From positions 4,887,501-4,951,500 of the forward strand of contig NC_084767.1 in NCBI RefSeq assembly GCF_028858725.1: DNA of 64,000 nucleotides, in the 5' to 3' direction. How positions within the stretch are numbered: the stretch's first letter is position 1; every line of letters begins with the position of its first letter. This document shows positions 12,001-44,440 of this stretch, one piece after another. Source of the DNA: Colius striatus (Eukaryota; Chordata; Aves; Coliiformes; Coliidae). The position numbers and the translations under genes are program-made. Under the pieces are notes generated by a model. The model saw only the letters and a list, made by a program, of their open reading frames with translations. It was not told where the DNA came from and made no database searches.

Positions 12001-15000
12001 ATCCCACCTCCCTCCGGAGAGCTGGGGAACGTCCCCCTGCTCCAGCACGGCCCATCCTGGAGCACGGCCCGGCACCCCTGCACCCGGATCCCCCCCTGCT
12101 CTTCTAACACCGCTGCCTTTAACAGCTCTTTTCTTCTGCCTCTCGTTCTCTCTCTCGGTCACTTATGGCTGCTTCTGCTCGGCACCGCGTAGGCACCGAG
12201 AGCGGGCGCAGCTCCCCCTACTATAGCCAGTTAGATGTGAGGTCCTCCACTCCAACCTCATACCAAGCACCCAAGCATTTCCACATCCCAGGTAGGCTCC
12301 GGAGCGCCCCAGCCCTGGGGAAGCGCCGTGTCTGTGGCATGCCCGCATGTGCCGTGCCCCTGTGTCGCATGCCTAGCTCCGCCGCCTGCCTAGAGCCAGC
12401 TGGCAGTAGGATCTACCCCTGGTAGAGGCCATCCATAAACAGGACCTGCAGCTTGAACCCTCCTCCCTCCCCATCACCACCCGGAGCTGCCCGGACTCTG
12501 CTCGATCCTTGCAACGTCCCCCTTTTCCCTGACCTTCCTCCACCTCCCACAGGAAGATGAGTCCCCCGTGGAGACCCTGCCCCCTCCCCTGCCTCCCCCC
12601 AGGACCAGGAGCCCAAGTGTTGAGTGCCAGAGGCCTTTCCGCACTCACCTGCCACTGACTATTTTATACTCCCCATAGGGCCCGCCGCTCCCTCCCCCCA
12701 GAGTCTTCTGGGCTTGCCAGATGCCTGCTCCCCTTCTGCAGGGATTGCAGGGGGCCACCAGGTAAGGGCCACCCCCCACTCCTGGCCACACAGAGCCCAC
12801 GGGTACAGGGATGGAGCGGGCAGGAGGCAGAGTGGGGAGGGAAGCGGGCAGAGCTGCCCGTCCATCCCTCAGCACACGCAGCAGGGCTGGAGCCCCAGGC
12901 CTCTCTGCTCAGCTGTAGGCATCTCCCGCTGCCCTTGTCCTCCGTGACATCCAGCTACTGCCCTGGGACAGCACTGTGAGGGCACCCAGAGGCTCCCACC
13001 GTGGTCCCCGCTCCCGTGCCGTGCCCTGCCCTCCCGCTGCCGGTCGGTGGTTTATGGATGGCCCCCTCCCTGCTCTGCCAGCTCCGCTGCCAGGCCCTTG
13101 CCTGCGGGCTGTAGCTCTCAGTGCCAGGCTCCAGCTTTCCCCTCCCAGCTCGCTCTTTTTTTCCCTCTCCGCTGTGGAAAGAAGCTTTGGCTGATGTTGT
13201 TTGGCCCCAGGTAGCTCGCAGGCGGTTCTTTGGGCGCTGGCAGCGAGCCGTTGTGCGCTGCTGCCGGCTGGCAGGGGTGGCCAGGGGCTGCTGGCCGTGC
13301 ATGCTGGCCTGGGCACTCACTGCATGTCCCCTCAGCAGCCCCAGGGCCCTGCTCGCCCTCGGCAGCCCCAGGGCCCTGCTCGCCCTGCAGCCCAGAGGGC
13401 AACGCGTGAGCCCCGAGGTGATTGTGTGACGGAAACACAGCGTGAGGGCAGCGTCTCCTGCAGGACCTGTGTCCTGTCCGCTCACAGCACACCCATGCTC
13501 ACCTCCCTTCTTTCCCTCTTTCTCCCCTTTCTTTCCTTCCTCTTCCCCCAGCTGCTGGCGAGAGTAACATCTACCGGAAGCCGCCCATCTATAAGCGACA
13601 CGGTAGGAGCTGCGCCGGGGGGCATGCGGGACGGCAGCGGCGCGGGGCCCGGCACGGCACAGCCGTGGTTAAGGACGGGCTGGGAGATGGATGGCGTCGG
13701 GGGGGATGTTGGGGTGCTGGAGTGATGCTTCTGCTTCCCCTCTGGGCAGCAGAGTACAGGGGCAGTGTGAGGAAAAGGCTTTGCAGCACGTCCCCGTCCA
13801 TTTGTCCCTCTGTCCCCGGGCTGGAGGTGGAGGTTGTGGGGGGCACCGGGATAGCTGGCAGAGGAGTGAGACCGTGAAAGGGTGGCAGAGGAGATAGGGT
13901 GGCCATTGTGTGCTGATGCCAGGAGCCAGAGCCACCTCTGGAAAAGGATGAAGAAGGTAATTTGCAGTTTCACACTGGAGAAGAATCGCAGCCCATCCTG
14001 GATGAGCACTCTGGGGTGAAACAGGCCTGGGGGGTGTTGAGGGGAGGAGGCATGGGGGTGTTTGGTGTCTCTCAGCTTGCCCTGTCCCTGCTTGCTTCTG
14101 TGTGTAGAGGGACAGCAGCTTCCCCAGAGCAGTAACTGTCTCCTCTCTCTGCCCGGACTCTCCTTTCCCACCCACCCGTGTCCTGCTGCCCGCTGCCGCC
14201 TGCTCCCGCTGCTGTAAGTAGCTGCCGCTGGCCGGGGCCCTGCGCCGGTCTGAGGGGGAGGGATGGCTCTGCCACAGCCGGCCCTTGGGGCTGCTTCCCT
14301 GCAGGTCCCCTGGCCTGTGGAAGGAAGGAGCAAGGCTCACCCTGAGGTCTCTGACGGGTGCTGCTGAGGCTGTCCCCGGCCAGAGTGGAGCTCAGTGCTG
14401 CCCTGCCGTAGGGGCCTGAGCCCCTGCCAGAGCCAGAGCTGCTGGGGTCACCCCTCTGCTCAGCCCTGCTGCCACTTTCCTCTGGCAGTACCCACCGAGA
14501 GCCCTTTCCCCACCGGGACTGACCCTTCCGCCATCCCCTCCTGCCTGAGCAGTTGTAGCGCTCTGGGTGGTGGGGCTGCCTGGGGCACAGGGGCACGGGG
14601 AGGTGGTGCTGGTGGCACTGGGGCTGGGCTCAGCACTGTGCAGGAGCCAGAGCTTGTGGTGATACTATGGGCCGGGAGCCATTGGAGCCCTTCCCACCAC
14701 CACAGCGACAGCCCCTCCATCCCCACCATTGCCCCTGCAGCCCTATCTCCAGGAGATGTCAGCGGTTTGGTAGCAGGTTATTCCCAGCTCTGCTCTGTGC
14801 TGTCCCAGACAGAAATTGCTGGTGGCCATGGGTGAGAGGGGAGGGAAGAGGATTTGCCTTTATCCCAGGGAGGATCTTTGCAAGTCCTGCCAGTGGGACT
14901 CAGGGCCCTGGTTACAGCTCTGCCCCCTCCCTTTGCAGACAACCTCCCTGCAGCCACGAAAAGCAAAACCAGCGAAGACATCGCACAGTCATCCAAGTAT

Positions 15001-18000
15001 AGCCCTGTCTACTCCCCAGACCCCTACTACCACTCTGAGTCAGAGTACTGGTCCTTCCAAGGCTCCCCCAAAGGTAACAGTCCCTATATTGGGCTGGGAG
15101 AAAGGCAAACCCAGTCCTGCCCCCAAACCCAGCCTTTCCTTGGGAGGGATTCCCACTCCCCTCCTTGGGTTGTGTACGTTCTCGAAGGTGGGTTTGGGAT
15201 GAGACACCTGCCAAGGTGACCCCAGAATCCCACCAGCCCTCAGGACTCAGCTGTCACCTGGGGACTGTCTCCTTCCTACCTGCCTCCACCTTTATCCCCA
15301 TCTGACCCCAGCACGTGTTTCCTTGCAGCCCCCCGGGCCCGGAGGTTCTCGTCGGGAGGTGAGGAGGACGGCTACGACCGGGGCATGCACAAGGTGAGCT
15401 GCTCTCATGGGGGCTGTGTTTGGGGAGGAGGCCCAGCCTGGGGCCACCACCACCCCCCCTGTCCTCTGCCTTCTCTCCCCACTTGGCCACCCCCAGCATG
15501 GGATCTTAAGGAGGGGGAAGGTGTGCTCCAGCACCTCATCCCCAAGAATGGGGGAGCAGATGGGAGACATGGAGCCCATGCCCAGAGGTGCCATACCCTG
15601 CCGTGATATGCCAGGGGCAGGGAGGGCCAGGCAGGGAAAGGAGGGGTGTGAAGCAACCTTTCCCCTCCTGCCCAGATCCAGAGTGGCATCGGCAGGCTGA
15701 TCCTGAGGGAGGAGATGAAGGCTCGATCCAACTCCTACGCAGACCCCTGGACTCCCCCCCGCAGCTCGGCCAGCAGCAGAGAAGCCCTGCACACGGCTGG
15801 CTACGAGGGCTCCCTCAAAGGCTGTAAGGACCATCTCTCCACATCTGCCCGTCCCACCCCTGGGGGATGTTTGCTGGGGACGGGCAGAGGGAAGAACAGG
15901 GGACTGGGAAAGGGTAGGGGGAGAGGTACTGGGCACCAGGGTTGGACTTGTGAGGGGTTTTTTCCTCTCTGGTGGGCTCCGTCCATTCCCTGTGCCCCAG
16001 CCGGGACAGGGCATCACCCAGCCGGTGTTTGCAGCCTGACTGCAGCCTGGAGCATGTCTCATGGGGTGGGTGAAGGGAATGTCACAGCACAGCCACGCTG
16101 GGTTTGCTCTGGCGTGTTTCAGGCTCGCTGTGTGTGTACCTCCTCTGTGTGCCGGGGGTCTCGCTGCCCCCGACACCCAGCTCTGCTCTCCTTGCAGCTC
16201 CCCGGACGCATTACCTGGCTGACAGCGGTGAGTGTGAGCCCATGGCCAGGTCCCCCCGTGGCTGTGTGGTCCTGAGCCTGAGCTGGAGGAGGAGGTGCTG
16301 GCACCAGGACAGGGGGAAGGGGGAGAAGAAGGAGGCCTTGAAAGGCTATGCCAGGGCAGAACTGACCCAGGGCAGAGCGAGTGGTAGCACAGGGAGAGGA
16401 TAAGTCAGGGAAACTGAGGGAGGAGATTGACCAAGGACATGATTGCCCCCTGTACTCAGCCCTGGTGAGGTCTCACCTCAAATGCTGTGTTCAGTTTTGG
16501 GCCCCTCACTACAAGAAGGACATTGAGGTGCTGGAGCATATCCAGAGACAGGCAACAAAACTGGTGAGGGGTCTGGAGCACAAGCCTTATGGGGAATGGC
16601 TGAGGGAGCTGGGAGTGTTTATTATGGAGAAGAGGCTGATCACTCTTTACAGTTACTTGAAAGGGAGTTGTGGCAAGGTGGGGGTCAGTCTCTTCTCCCC
16701 AGTAATGAACGCTAGGACAAGAGGAAATGGCCTCAAGTTGTGCCAGGAGAGGTTTAGATTTGAAATTAGGAAGAACTTTTTCCCTGAGAGGGTTGTCAGA
16801 CACTGTCCCAGGCTGCCCAGGGAGGTGGGGGAGTCCCCATCCCTGGAGGGATTTAAAAGACACACAGATGAGGTGCTGAGGGACGTGGGTTAGTTCTGGG
16901 CTTGGCAGTGTGAGAGGAGGGGTTGGACTTAGTGATCATACAGGTCTTTTCCAACCAAAAGGATTCAGTGATTGTGTTGCACTGAAGGGTGAGGCTGCCA
17001 TGGAAAGGGGATTTTGGGGAGAGGGATATCAGCATAGGAGAAATCCAGGCTGGAAATGAGTTTCTCCTTCCACTTCCAGCTCACTGGAATGTGAACATGG
17101 AGCTGGGTAGAGACGTGGGAGCACAGGGGTAGGGTGGCCCAGCAGGTGTGGGGCTCACCCCTGCCTTTGCCTTTATGCACCTTGATGGTTTCTTTGCAGA
17201 TCCCCTCATCTCCAAGTCGGCCTCCCTTCCTGCCTACCGGAGGAACGGGCTGCACAGGGTAAGAGCCTCCTGCCTGCAGCCTCCTGCTGCCAGGCATCTC
17301 TGCACCCTTCATCATTCTCCTCAGGCTCCTTGAATTCCCTGGTGTTTCATGCCTAGAGTGTCCTGCTCTCCACTTCTCTGCACCTCTGCTGTCTCTGCTG
17401 GTCTTTGCCAATCCAAAATGACCCTTACTGGGGACCAAAGTGCCCTGTCCCAACATCACAGGGCTGAGATGCCTGCCCTGAACGTCCTGCAGGACACATT
17501 TCAGAGGGATGCTGCTGCTTCCCAGCACAAGAGCTTTGCTTTATACCCTGGGGCAGCGATTTCTGGGGGTTGGGAGACTTGGTGCTGCCTCCATGGCACT
17601 TCACCCCTCTTCTGCCTCAGTTTCCCCACTGCCAGGTGTGGGGTGCCAGGTCCTACTTTGGGAGCACATGAGTGCCTTCCCCCTTGGGGACACGGGAAGC
17701 TGAGCATCTGGAGGGGACCTCCTCTTACACATCCCTCTCTGTATCTTTCCTGCAGCCTCCCAGTGCCGAACTCTTCCACTACGACAGCACGAATGCCGTG
17801 AACTGGGGGATGCGAGGTACGGTGCTGGGGGCTGGGAGCAGTGGGCAGGGAGCCAGGGAGCAGGCAGGGAGCAGGCTGCCCCACTGCAGGCAGCTCTGGA
17901 CAATGATGTCCAGGCTGGAGAGAGAGGGGGGGGAGACAGGCATGTTCCCTGCAGGCCCGGGGTGGGGGATCCTGGCAATGGAGGAGTCAGTGTGGCTCAT

Positions 18001-19015
18001 GTCTCTCTTGTTTCTCCCTCCACAGAGTACAAGGTAAGATGCTTCTGCTACAAGGAACAGCTGCCAGATGGAGGTGCAAGTATCACCCAGAGGGACTTCC
18101 AAAATGTGTCCCTAGACCCTTCAGGAGGACCTTTGTCCTCTGCCCACAGTGCCCTACCTTCACCTCCCTCCATCCCCCATCCAACAGCCCTGTCCCGGGA
18201 CTGTGGGGCTCGGACTGGAGTCCTTCCCCTCCTCCCAGGGTCCCAAGCATGTGGCTGAGCAGGAGTGTCTCCTGGGTGAGGAACAGAGAAGGGTGGTAGT
18301 GCTGGTGGTTCCCTTCACGCTCATCCCTGGGTCACTTGTGGTTTGGCAGAGTGAGCAGGCTGTTCCAGAGCCACCCAGGTGATTCGAGGTGGATTAGGGC
18401 ACCCTGAGAGCAATTCCTCCCCTCTGCCTTGTCCCATCCCAGCCCTGGAGGCAGCTGTGCCACCCAAACCCTGCTGAAGAGGCAGGAGGAGGCCCCATGG
18501 GCTCATTCCCAGCTGTGCCCCAACTGTCCTATCTCCAGAGCTACCCCTTGGTCTTCCTGTCCCTGTGCAGATATACCCCTACGAGCTGCTCCTGGTGAAG
18601 ACAAGAGGGAGGAACCAGCTGCCCAAAGATGTGGACAGGACTCGGTTAGAGGTGAGGAGAGCCTTTCCCACCAGGAACAATGCCCTCGGGGCTCAGAGGG
18701 ACCTGATCCTGCAGGGTGCCCCTCAGCCTGGGCAGCCAGTGTGGGGCTGTGTGGGGCTCCTGCACGTGTGAGGAGCATCTTCCCAGCTCTCAGACCCCCT
18801 TCCGTGCCCTCCCACCCTTCTGCAGCCATGGGGCCTGCCTGGTAGCCCCGGGGGCTTGGCCACAGCTGCCAGCCCTGGCCCAGCATCCCATCTCTCCCCA
18901 GCGCCACCTCTCCCAGGAGGAGTTCTACCAGATCTTCGGCATGACCATGGCCGAGTTCGACCGCCTGGCCCTGTGGAAGAGGAACGAGCTGAAGAAGCAG
19001 GCCCGGCTGTTTTAA
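3029..19015 (+). CDS. ABLIM3: Actin-binding LIM protein 3, 3' nineteen exons (5' end outside window)
   Basis: Exons: 3029-3155, 3261-3354, 7568-7655, 8532-8590, 8967-9038, 9447-9602, 10647-10676, 11212-11341, 12193-12291, 13552-13602, 14939-15073, 15329-15393, 15676-15823, 16198-16227, 17200-17258, 17756-17816, 18026-18033, 18571-18651, 18902-19015. All have GT/AG borders and all phases close, giving 534 visible residues plus one split codon. Visible residues 1-57 are the third LIM domain (zinc ligands C1, C4, H22, C25, C28, C31, C48, D51). Residues 60-111 are the fourth (C60, C63, H80, C83, C86, C89, H108, C111). A long Ser/Tyr/Pro-rich linker follows, then a C-terminal villin headpiece ending KKQARLF. 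The sequence follows human ABLIM3 rather than ABLIM1 or ABLIM2 (linker [18 protein letters not shown]). The family links F-actin to signalling partners through the LIM domains. LIM domains 1-2 must lie upstream of the window. Confidence 0.97.
9376..9446 (+). promoter_or_regulatory. Long CU-rich splice-acceptor tract before an ABLIM3 linker exon
   Basis: About 70 nt that are almost entirely C and T, with repeated tctctgtctctgtctctcc, run into the AG at 9445-9446. This is much longer than the acceptor tracts of most exons of the gene. Similar tracts precede the exons at 10647 (tctctctctctc at about 10610-10625) and 13552 (13501-13550). Such tracts are typical PTB-family binding sites. Regulation is an inference. 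Confidence 0.5.
10647..10676 (+). other. ABLIM3: 30-nt ABLIM3 exon encoding [10 protein letters not shown]
   Basis: This phase-0/phase-0 exon encodes [10 protein letters not shown]. It has an AG at 10645-10646 and a gtaata donor. It corresponds to SLGTLSPYSQ of human ABLIM3. Because it is frame-neutral and very short, it could be skipped without a frameshift. A ctgctgtccag acceptor, with a TGC close to the splice site, is compatible with neuronal microexon control, which is an inference. Confidence 0.85.
16198..16227 (+). other. ABLIM3: 30-nt ABLIM3 exon encoding a [10 protein letters not shown]-like segment
   Basis: The exon is phase 1/phase 1, with an acceptor ending ccttgcag and a gtgagt donor. 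It matches SPRSHYLADS of human ABLIM3. Like the exon at 10647 it preserves the frame if skipped. The next exon begins at 17200 after an intron carrying a CR1. Confidence 0.85.
16410..16975 (+). mobile_element. CR1 LINE 3' end (copy B) in an ABLIM3 intron
   Basis: Plus-strand CR1 3' fragment lying between the ABLIM3 exons at 16198 and 17200, in the host gene's orientation. It encodes a recognisable end of the reverse-transcriptase ORF ([20 protein letters not shown], then a [17 protein letters not shown]-like stretch) and stays open for most of its length, to the TAG at 16891-16893. It ends with tcttttccaaccaaaaggattcagtgatt. The 5' boundary is uncertain by some tens of bases. Its tail (cttggcagtgtgag followed by aaggtcttttccaacc) matches the copy at 20411, so the two form a subfamily distinct from copies A and E. 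Confidence 0.9.
18026..18033 (+). other. ABLIM3: 8-nt ABLIM3 microexon
   Basis: Sequence agtacaag, bounded by ctccctccacag and gtaaga. It completes a split Glu codon and adds Tyr-Lys, joining NWGMR to IYPYELLLV as GMREYKIYPY, the residue order of human ABLIM3. Skipping it would shift the frame into the headpiece, so it must be included in functional transcripts. Gene predictors often miss exons this small. Confidence 0.9.
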
Positions 19016-20410
19016 CCCCACTGCACTATAAATATATACATACCTATAAATATATACATAGAAAGATGTCTATATTGCAGCTCTGTATGATTCTCGGTGC
19101 TCTGCCCGAGAGTGAATTGGAGTCTCGCAGACCATTTTATGCTCTTTGTTTCCTTTTCTTTTCCAACCCCGTCTCTGTCTCCATCCTTGGCTTCTCCCTG
19201 GGGCTGAAGGCACGTGGGACCTGAAGCACTTGGTGCCTCTCATAGCTGTCCCACAGGGGCACAGGAGGGAGGGTTTTCCTGCAGCCATAGCACCCAGAGC
19301 AGGGAGGGAGCTGGGCTCTGGGGTAGGGGAGTGGACTGAGGGTGCCCCATCTCCCTCTGCTCAGATGGTTTGTGTGTTTACTTAGGGGCTGGAAAAGGCC
19401 CTGTGTGCAATTGCAGGAAAGTAGGGCCTTGCCTTAATGCCCTCCCTGCCTTTAACGTGGCCACACACTGGGAGCACCACCAGCCTCACCCTCGGGGTCA
19501 GCGATACGGAGCGTGGGGCAGGAGGCAAGAAGGAGAAGCGGTGAGGAGCTCCTGGTAGCAGGGCACACCTCCTGGGTTAGGGTGCAAGCCTGAACCCTGT
19601 TGTCTTCTGAGCTGGTGGCTTTCCCTGCAAACCTGGTGCTGCTACAGAGCCAGCTTTTCCTCCCCAAGTGCCAGAAGGGAGGTTTTCCAGGCTGTCCAAG
19701 CCCTTACTGGTGGGTTGGGATTTGAGTTGTGGGATTTTTTTGCCTTTGCTTATTTTTTTCATAAAACTAATAGGGTTAATTCCACACAAACACCTTTCCT
19801 GGTGTCTGTGCTGCTCTGGTTTCTTAATTGTTTGTCAGGCACAATTTTCAGGCAGGACTGAGCAGTCCCAAAGAGGCCAACAAGCCACAGGGCACCTCTG
19901 CAAGAGCTGGGTCAGCAGGTTTGCACTGAGGAGACAGCGAGGGTCTCACCTTCCCTGTGCCGCGTGCCAGGTCTGCTTCTGCCTGTTCTGGTCCTCTTTG
20001 ACCATCAGCAGCAGCCCCAGCTCTGGGAGCTTTATGCTGGCATGGAAGGGGCTGGGGACTGAGGTGGAGATGGCAATATTGCACTGGTAATTGCTCCTGT
20101 CTGCTTTAGTGCAGCAGTAAATGAGCCAGTTTTATTTATAATGATTTTATGCATATAAACTGTGGCTCCCTAAATCAAGCTCAACTGTTTGTGGCTATAA
20201 GAAACTTCAGTCTCCAGCAGCAGTTGGTGATAAAGCCTGGAGGATATTATTATTAATAATCATAACAGCAGGAGTCTTTTCATTTTCAGTAACCATTCCC
20301 TACAACTACCTGCATGGCAAAGGTGAGGAAACTGAGGCAGGGCTCCATGCTGTCTCTCAGAGCCAAGGCAGCCTCCGTGGCCTGCGCTGTTCTGGGCACC
20401 CTGTGAGAGC
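19016..20410 (+). other. ABLIM3: ABLIM3 3' UTR and 3' flank
   Basis: Sequence after the ABLIM3 stop. It starts with two 18-bp copies of an A/T-rich unit (ctataaatatatacatac, 19026-19043 and 19044-19061). I see no canonical AATAAA on the plus strand before about 20400. A CATAAA at about 19759 and AT-rich sequence at 20115-20165 and 20250-20290 are weak alternatives. The true end of the transcript cannot be set from sequence alone. Confidence 0.5.
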
Positions 20411-20843
20411 AGAGGGCACCCATCTGGGGTCTGGAGCACAAGTCTGATCAGGAACAGCTGAGGAACCTGGGGGTGTTTGGTCTGGAGAAGAGGAGGCTGA
20501 GGGGAGATATGATCTCTCTCTACAACTACCCAAAAGGGTGTTGTAGTGAGAGGTGGGTCAGTCTCTTTTCTCCAATAACAGGTGATGGGGCAGGAGGAAA
20601 TAGCTTCAAGTTGCTCCAGGGAAGGCTTAGGTAGAGAGTAAAAACTTTTTCACCAAGAGGGTTGTTAGACACTGTTCTAGGCTGCCCAGGTGGAGTCCCC
20701 ATCCCTGGAGAGATTTAAAAGCCATGTAGCTGAGGTGCTGAGGGACATGGGTTAGTGCTGGGCTTGGCAGTGTGAGGGCAGGGGTTGAAGTTAATGATCT
20801 TAAAGGTCTTTTCCAACCAAAATGATTCTGTGATTCTATGATC
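20411..20843 (+). mobile_element. CR1 LINE 3' end (copy C)
   Basis: Plus-strand fragment starting near ggggtctggagcacaag and ending in the terminal CR1 pattern aatgattctgtgattctatg. The reverse-transcriptase reading frame is disrupted. Sequence and tail match copy B in the ABLIM3 intron. It lies between ABLIM3 and the AFAP1L1 promoter. Confidence 0.92.
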
Positions 20844-21559
20844 TGCACCCAGGGGCTTTAGTGCTGCCCTGGAAGCCATTGCTCACATTGGGCTGCTTTG
20901 CAGGTCCCAGCCACAAAGCAGCCAGAGCCCTTTGCAAGTGCCTGACCACAGCCCTGAGGGTGACTCTGTGTTACCAGAGAAAAATGGGGCAGGAGCTGCC
21001 TGAGGAGAGCCAGGGGGAGCAGTGCTTCTTGCTGCCCCAGGCTGAGTGCCCTGACTGACTGGGGAAGCCCTCCAGGCCAGTTGCTAATGCACATCTCCTG
21101 TTTCAATTATCGCTTTTCCAAGTGAGGACTGAGTATGTGTGAAACCCGGTGCTATTTCTGTCACAGCCTGCTGTCCCCTGAGGAGGGCTCGGCGGCAGTC
21201 CTGGGGCTGGCAGAACTTGTCCTGGGGGTGCCAGAAGGCATTGGCACATGCTCTCCCAAGCCCGAGGTTGGGGAGGGACAGTGCAGAGGTCCATGGCAGA
21301 GGCTGGGCGCATGAGGGAGCAGATGGGAAGGAACTGGGGGGGAAGGAGGGACAGCAGAGGTGAAGCGGGGAGTGGGGGGTAAGGGGTAGCTGGGCTCCTT
21401 GCTGGGTAGCAAATTCCTTCTGGGTCTTTGCCCGAACTGAAGTTGCCCAAACCAACAGCCCCCAGGGGCAGGTGGGTGCCCCGCTCCGGACCCTCGCCCT
21501 TCACAGGGGGGTCTCGGGGCTCGGTGTAGGGGTTGGGGGAGGGTGTAACTCAGGGACAC
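20844..21559. other. Intergenic sequence before the AFAP1L1 promoter
   Basis: GC-rich unique sequence. I recognise no gene, RNA or repeat in it. The short open frames on both strands overlap and show no recognised domain. Confidence 0.5.
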
Positions 21560-21815
21560 CCTCATCCGTGCCAGGGGGTTGGAGACTGACAAACTCCCCC
21601 CTCCCCGTGCTGCCGCAGAGAACATCTCCCGCGGAGCCGTGTCGGTGCCGTGCCGGGCCGTGCCGGGGCTGGGCGCTGCCGTGCACCGAGGGAGGGGCGG
21701 ACGAAGCCATTGGCCGCTCCGAAACCCGGCCCCGGCCCCGCCGGGCGGCTGCGACCGGTAACACTCGGCCGTGCGCGCCTGGCGGGGCGGCCGGTGCTGC
21801 CGCGGCTCCGCGACC
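21560..21815 (+). promoter_or_regulatory. AFAP1L1: CpG-rich promoter and 5' UTR of AFAP1L1
   Basis: Base composition becomes very GC- and CpG-rich directly upstream of the AFAP1L1 start codon at 21816. An inverted CCAAT box (gccattggc, core 21709-21713) and a neighbouring GC box (gaggggcgg, about 21690-21700) lie about 100-125 bp upstream of the ATG, a usual arrangement for NF-Y and Sp1. No TATA box is evident. The transcription start is inferred, not seen. Confidence 0.65.
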
Positions 21816-42803
<20,988 letters not shown>

Positions 42804-43990
42804 GCCAGGCTGTGGGAACGCCTGCCAAGCCCCTGCCAGACCATGGGGCTCGCGGAGGAGCTGCAAGCCCCCTTCCTCCGAGCTGCCAGGAGGGTGCTGG
42901 GAAGGCACAGGGGGAGAGATGCTCTCCCACACCCCGCCACTACAGCACCGTCTGCCTCGTGGGCAACACTATAAACCATGGGGAAGGGGGCGGGAGGGGG
43001 ATTTGGGAGGCGGGTGGGAGAGTCCTTCGTGGATCAGGGTCACATATTGCCGGGAAAGCCATCTCTCGGAGAAGCTTCCCCTGGGGCCAGGAGTTGGGCG
43101 CATGGTGTATGTGCCTGTGGTGGTGCTTAGAGAAGGAGTGAGGAGCCTGGGTGCTGGCAGCCAGCACTCTGGTTTATCAGGATCAGCCTGTGCCACCCTG
43201 AGGATGCTGGAGGCCAGGCCAACATTTTCCAAAGCAACCACAGACTCATTGGGGATTTTGGCCCCCTCAGTGTTGGAGCTGATGAGCTGCTCAGGACCGG
43301 ACACTTCAGAGACGCCGATCGTTCACCCTGCTCACTGCTCCCAGCTCCGCAGGGTCTCATCTCAGGGTTCCTCACGTCTCGAGCTCGCTGTGCCTCAACC
43401 AAGTACCCTTGTCTAGTATTTCCTTCTTGTCCTCCAGGCAGTAAGGGTGAGGGCACGCTCCCTCCCCCTTCCACTTGGGAATGAACAAAGCCCAAGTGTC
43501 AGCATTTGAACTCAAATTAACAGTGGACACCTTTCAACCCTGCTAAACAGCTTAGAAGTGCTGCAAAGGGCTGAGCTGGAGGCAGCCTGTCTCTCTCTGC
43601 CCTAGCCCCATGCCAGCTTTCAGGGGAGCAGGGAAAGGGACAGGGTTGTCTCCTGGCCGACAGCACATTCACACTATTGCTGCAGCAGTCAGACACAAGT
43701 TTGCCAAGGCATGTGGTCAAAATGGAGTGAAGGGAAGTTTAACTTTTTTTTTTTAAAAGGTGCTTTCAAATGAGAGGACTGGAACAGAAGAGAGAAGCAG
43801 AGGAAGGTCATTTAGCACAGGCAATAAAAAGGGACAGAAATAAAAAGGAAAGGTCCAGGCTTTTGTGGCCGGAACAAGGGAGCGGGCCTGTCACCCACTC
43901 ATGCTAACTGACTGCCACAATTAACTTCTGGAGCTCGCTCTTTCAAAGCCCTCTTGTTGGCACTAGGTAAGCAGCTTTTAATAAAAACAC
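42804..43990 (+). other. AFAP1L1: AFAP1L1 3' UTR with candidate poly(A) signals
   Basis: After the stop at 42801-42803 there is about 1 kb of unique sequence, then three AATAAA hexamers at 43823-43828, 43839-43844 and 43980-43985. The first two are most likely used, giving a 3' UTR of about 1.05 kb. This is inferred from the motifs only. Confidence 0.6.
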
Positions 43991-44440
43991 TGGCACTGGA
44001 TGGCCCCCTCCCCTGTCTGTGGGGGGCACAGTGGTGAAACTACTCCCGCTCCCTGTGAAATGGGTCTGGGAAGGCTCAGCACCCCCATGGCAGCGCTTCC
44101 CAGGCTGGATGACTCTCGTACACTGGGTTAGCGACTGTGGTCAACTCAGAGCCGTGAGTTTAGCTGCCCGCTGCCCAGGCTGCAGAGACTCCCAGCTCCC
44201 AGGGATGAGGTGCAGGAAAGCCCCATCCCTCACACTGCTCGTCCTCTTCTCAGCAGCAGCTTTGCTGGGGTGATTGTCACCGATCCTGTCGTCTCTGGGA
44301 CCTAAAGCTACACTGTCCCATTTCACTTCAGAAAAGCATTAAAAACCCTCTCCTCAAAGCATCGCCTCTCCCACTAAAGAAAACAGAAGCTTGTGCCCAC
44401 AGTGGGGAGGGAGCTGGACCACCACAGCCTGTGAATGCAC

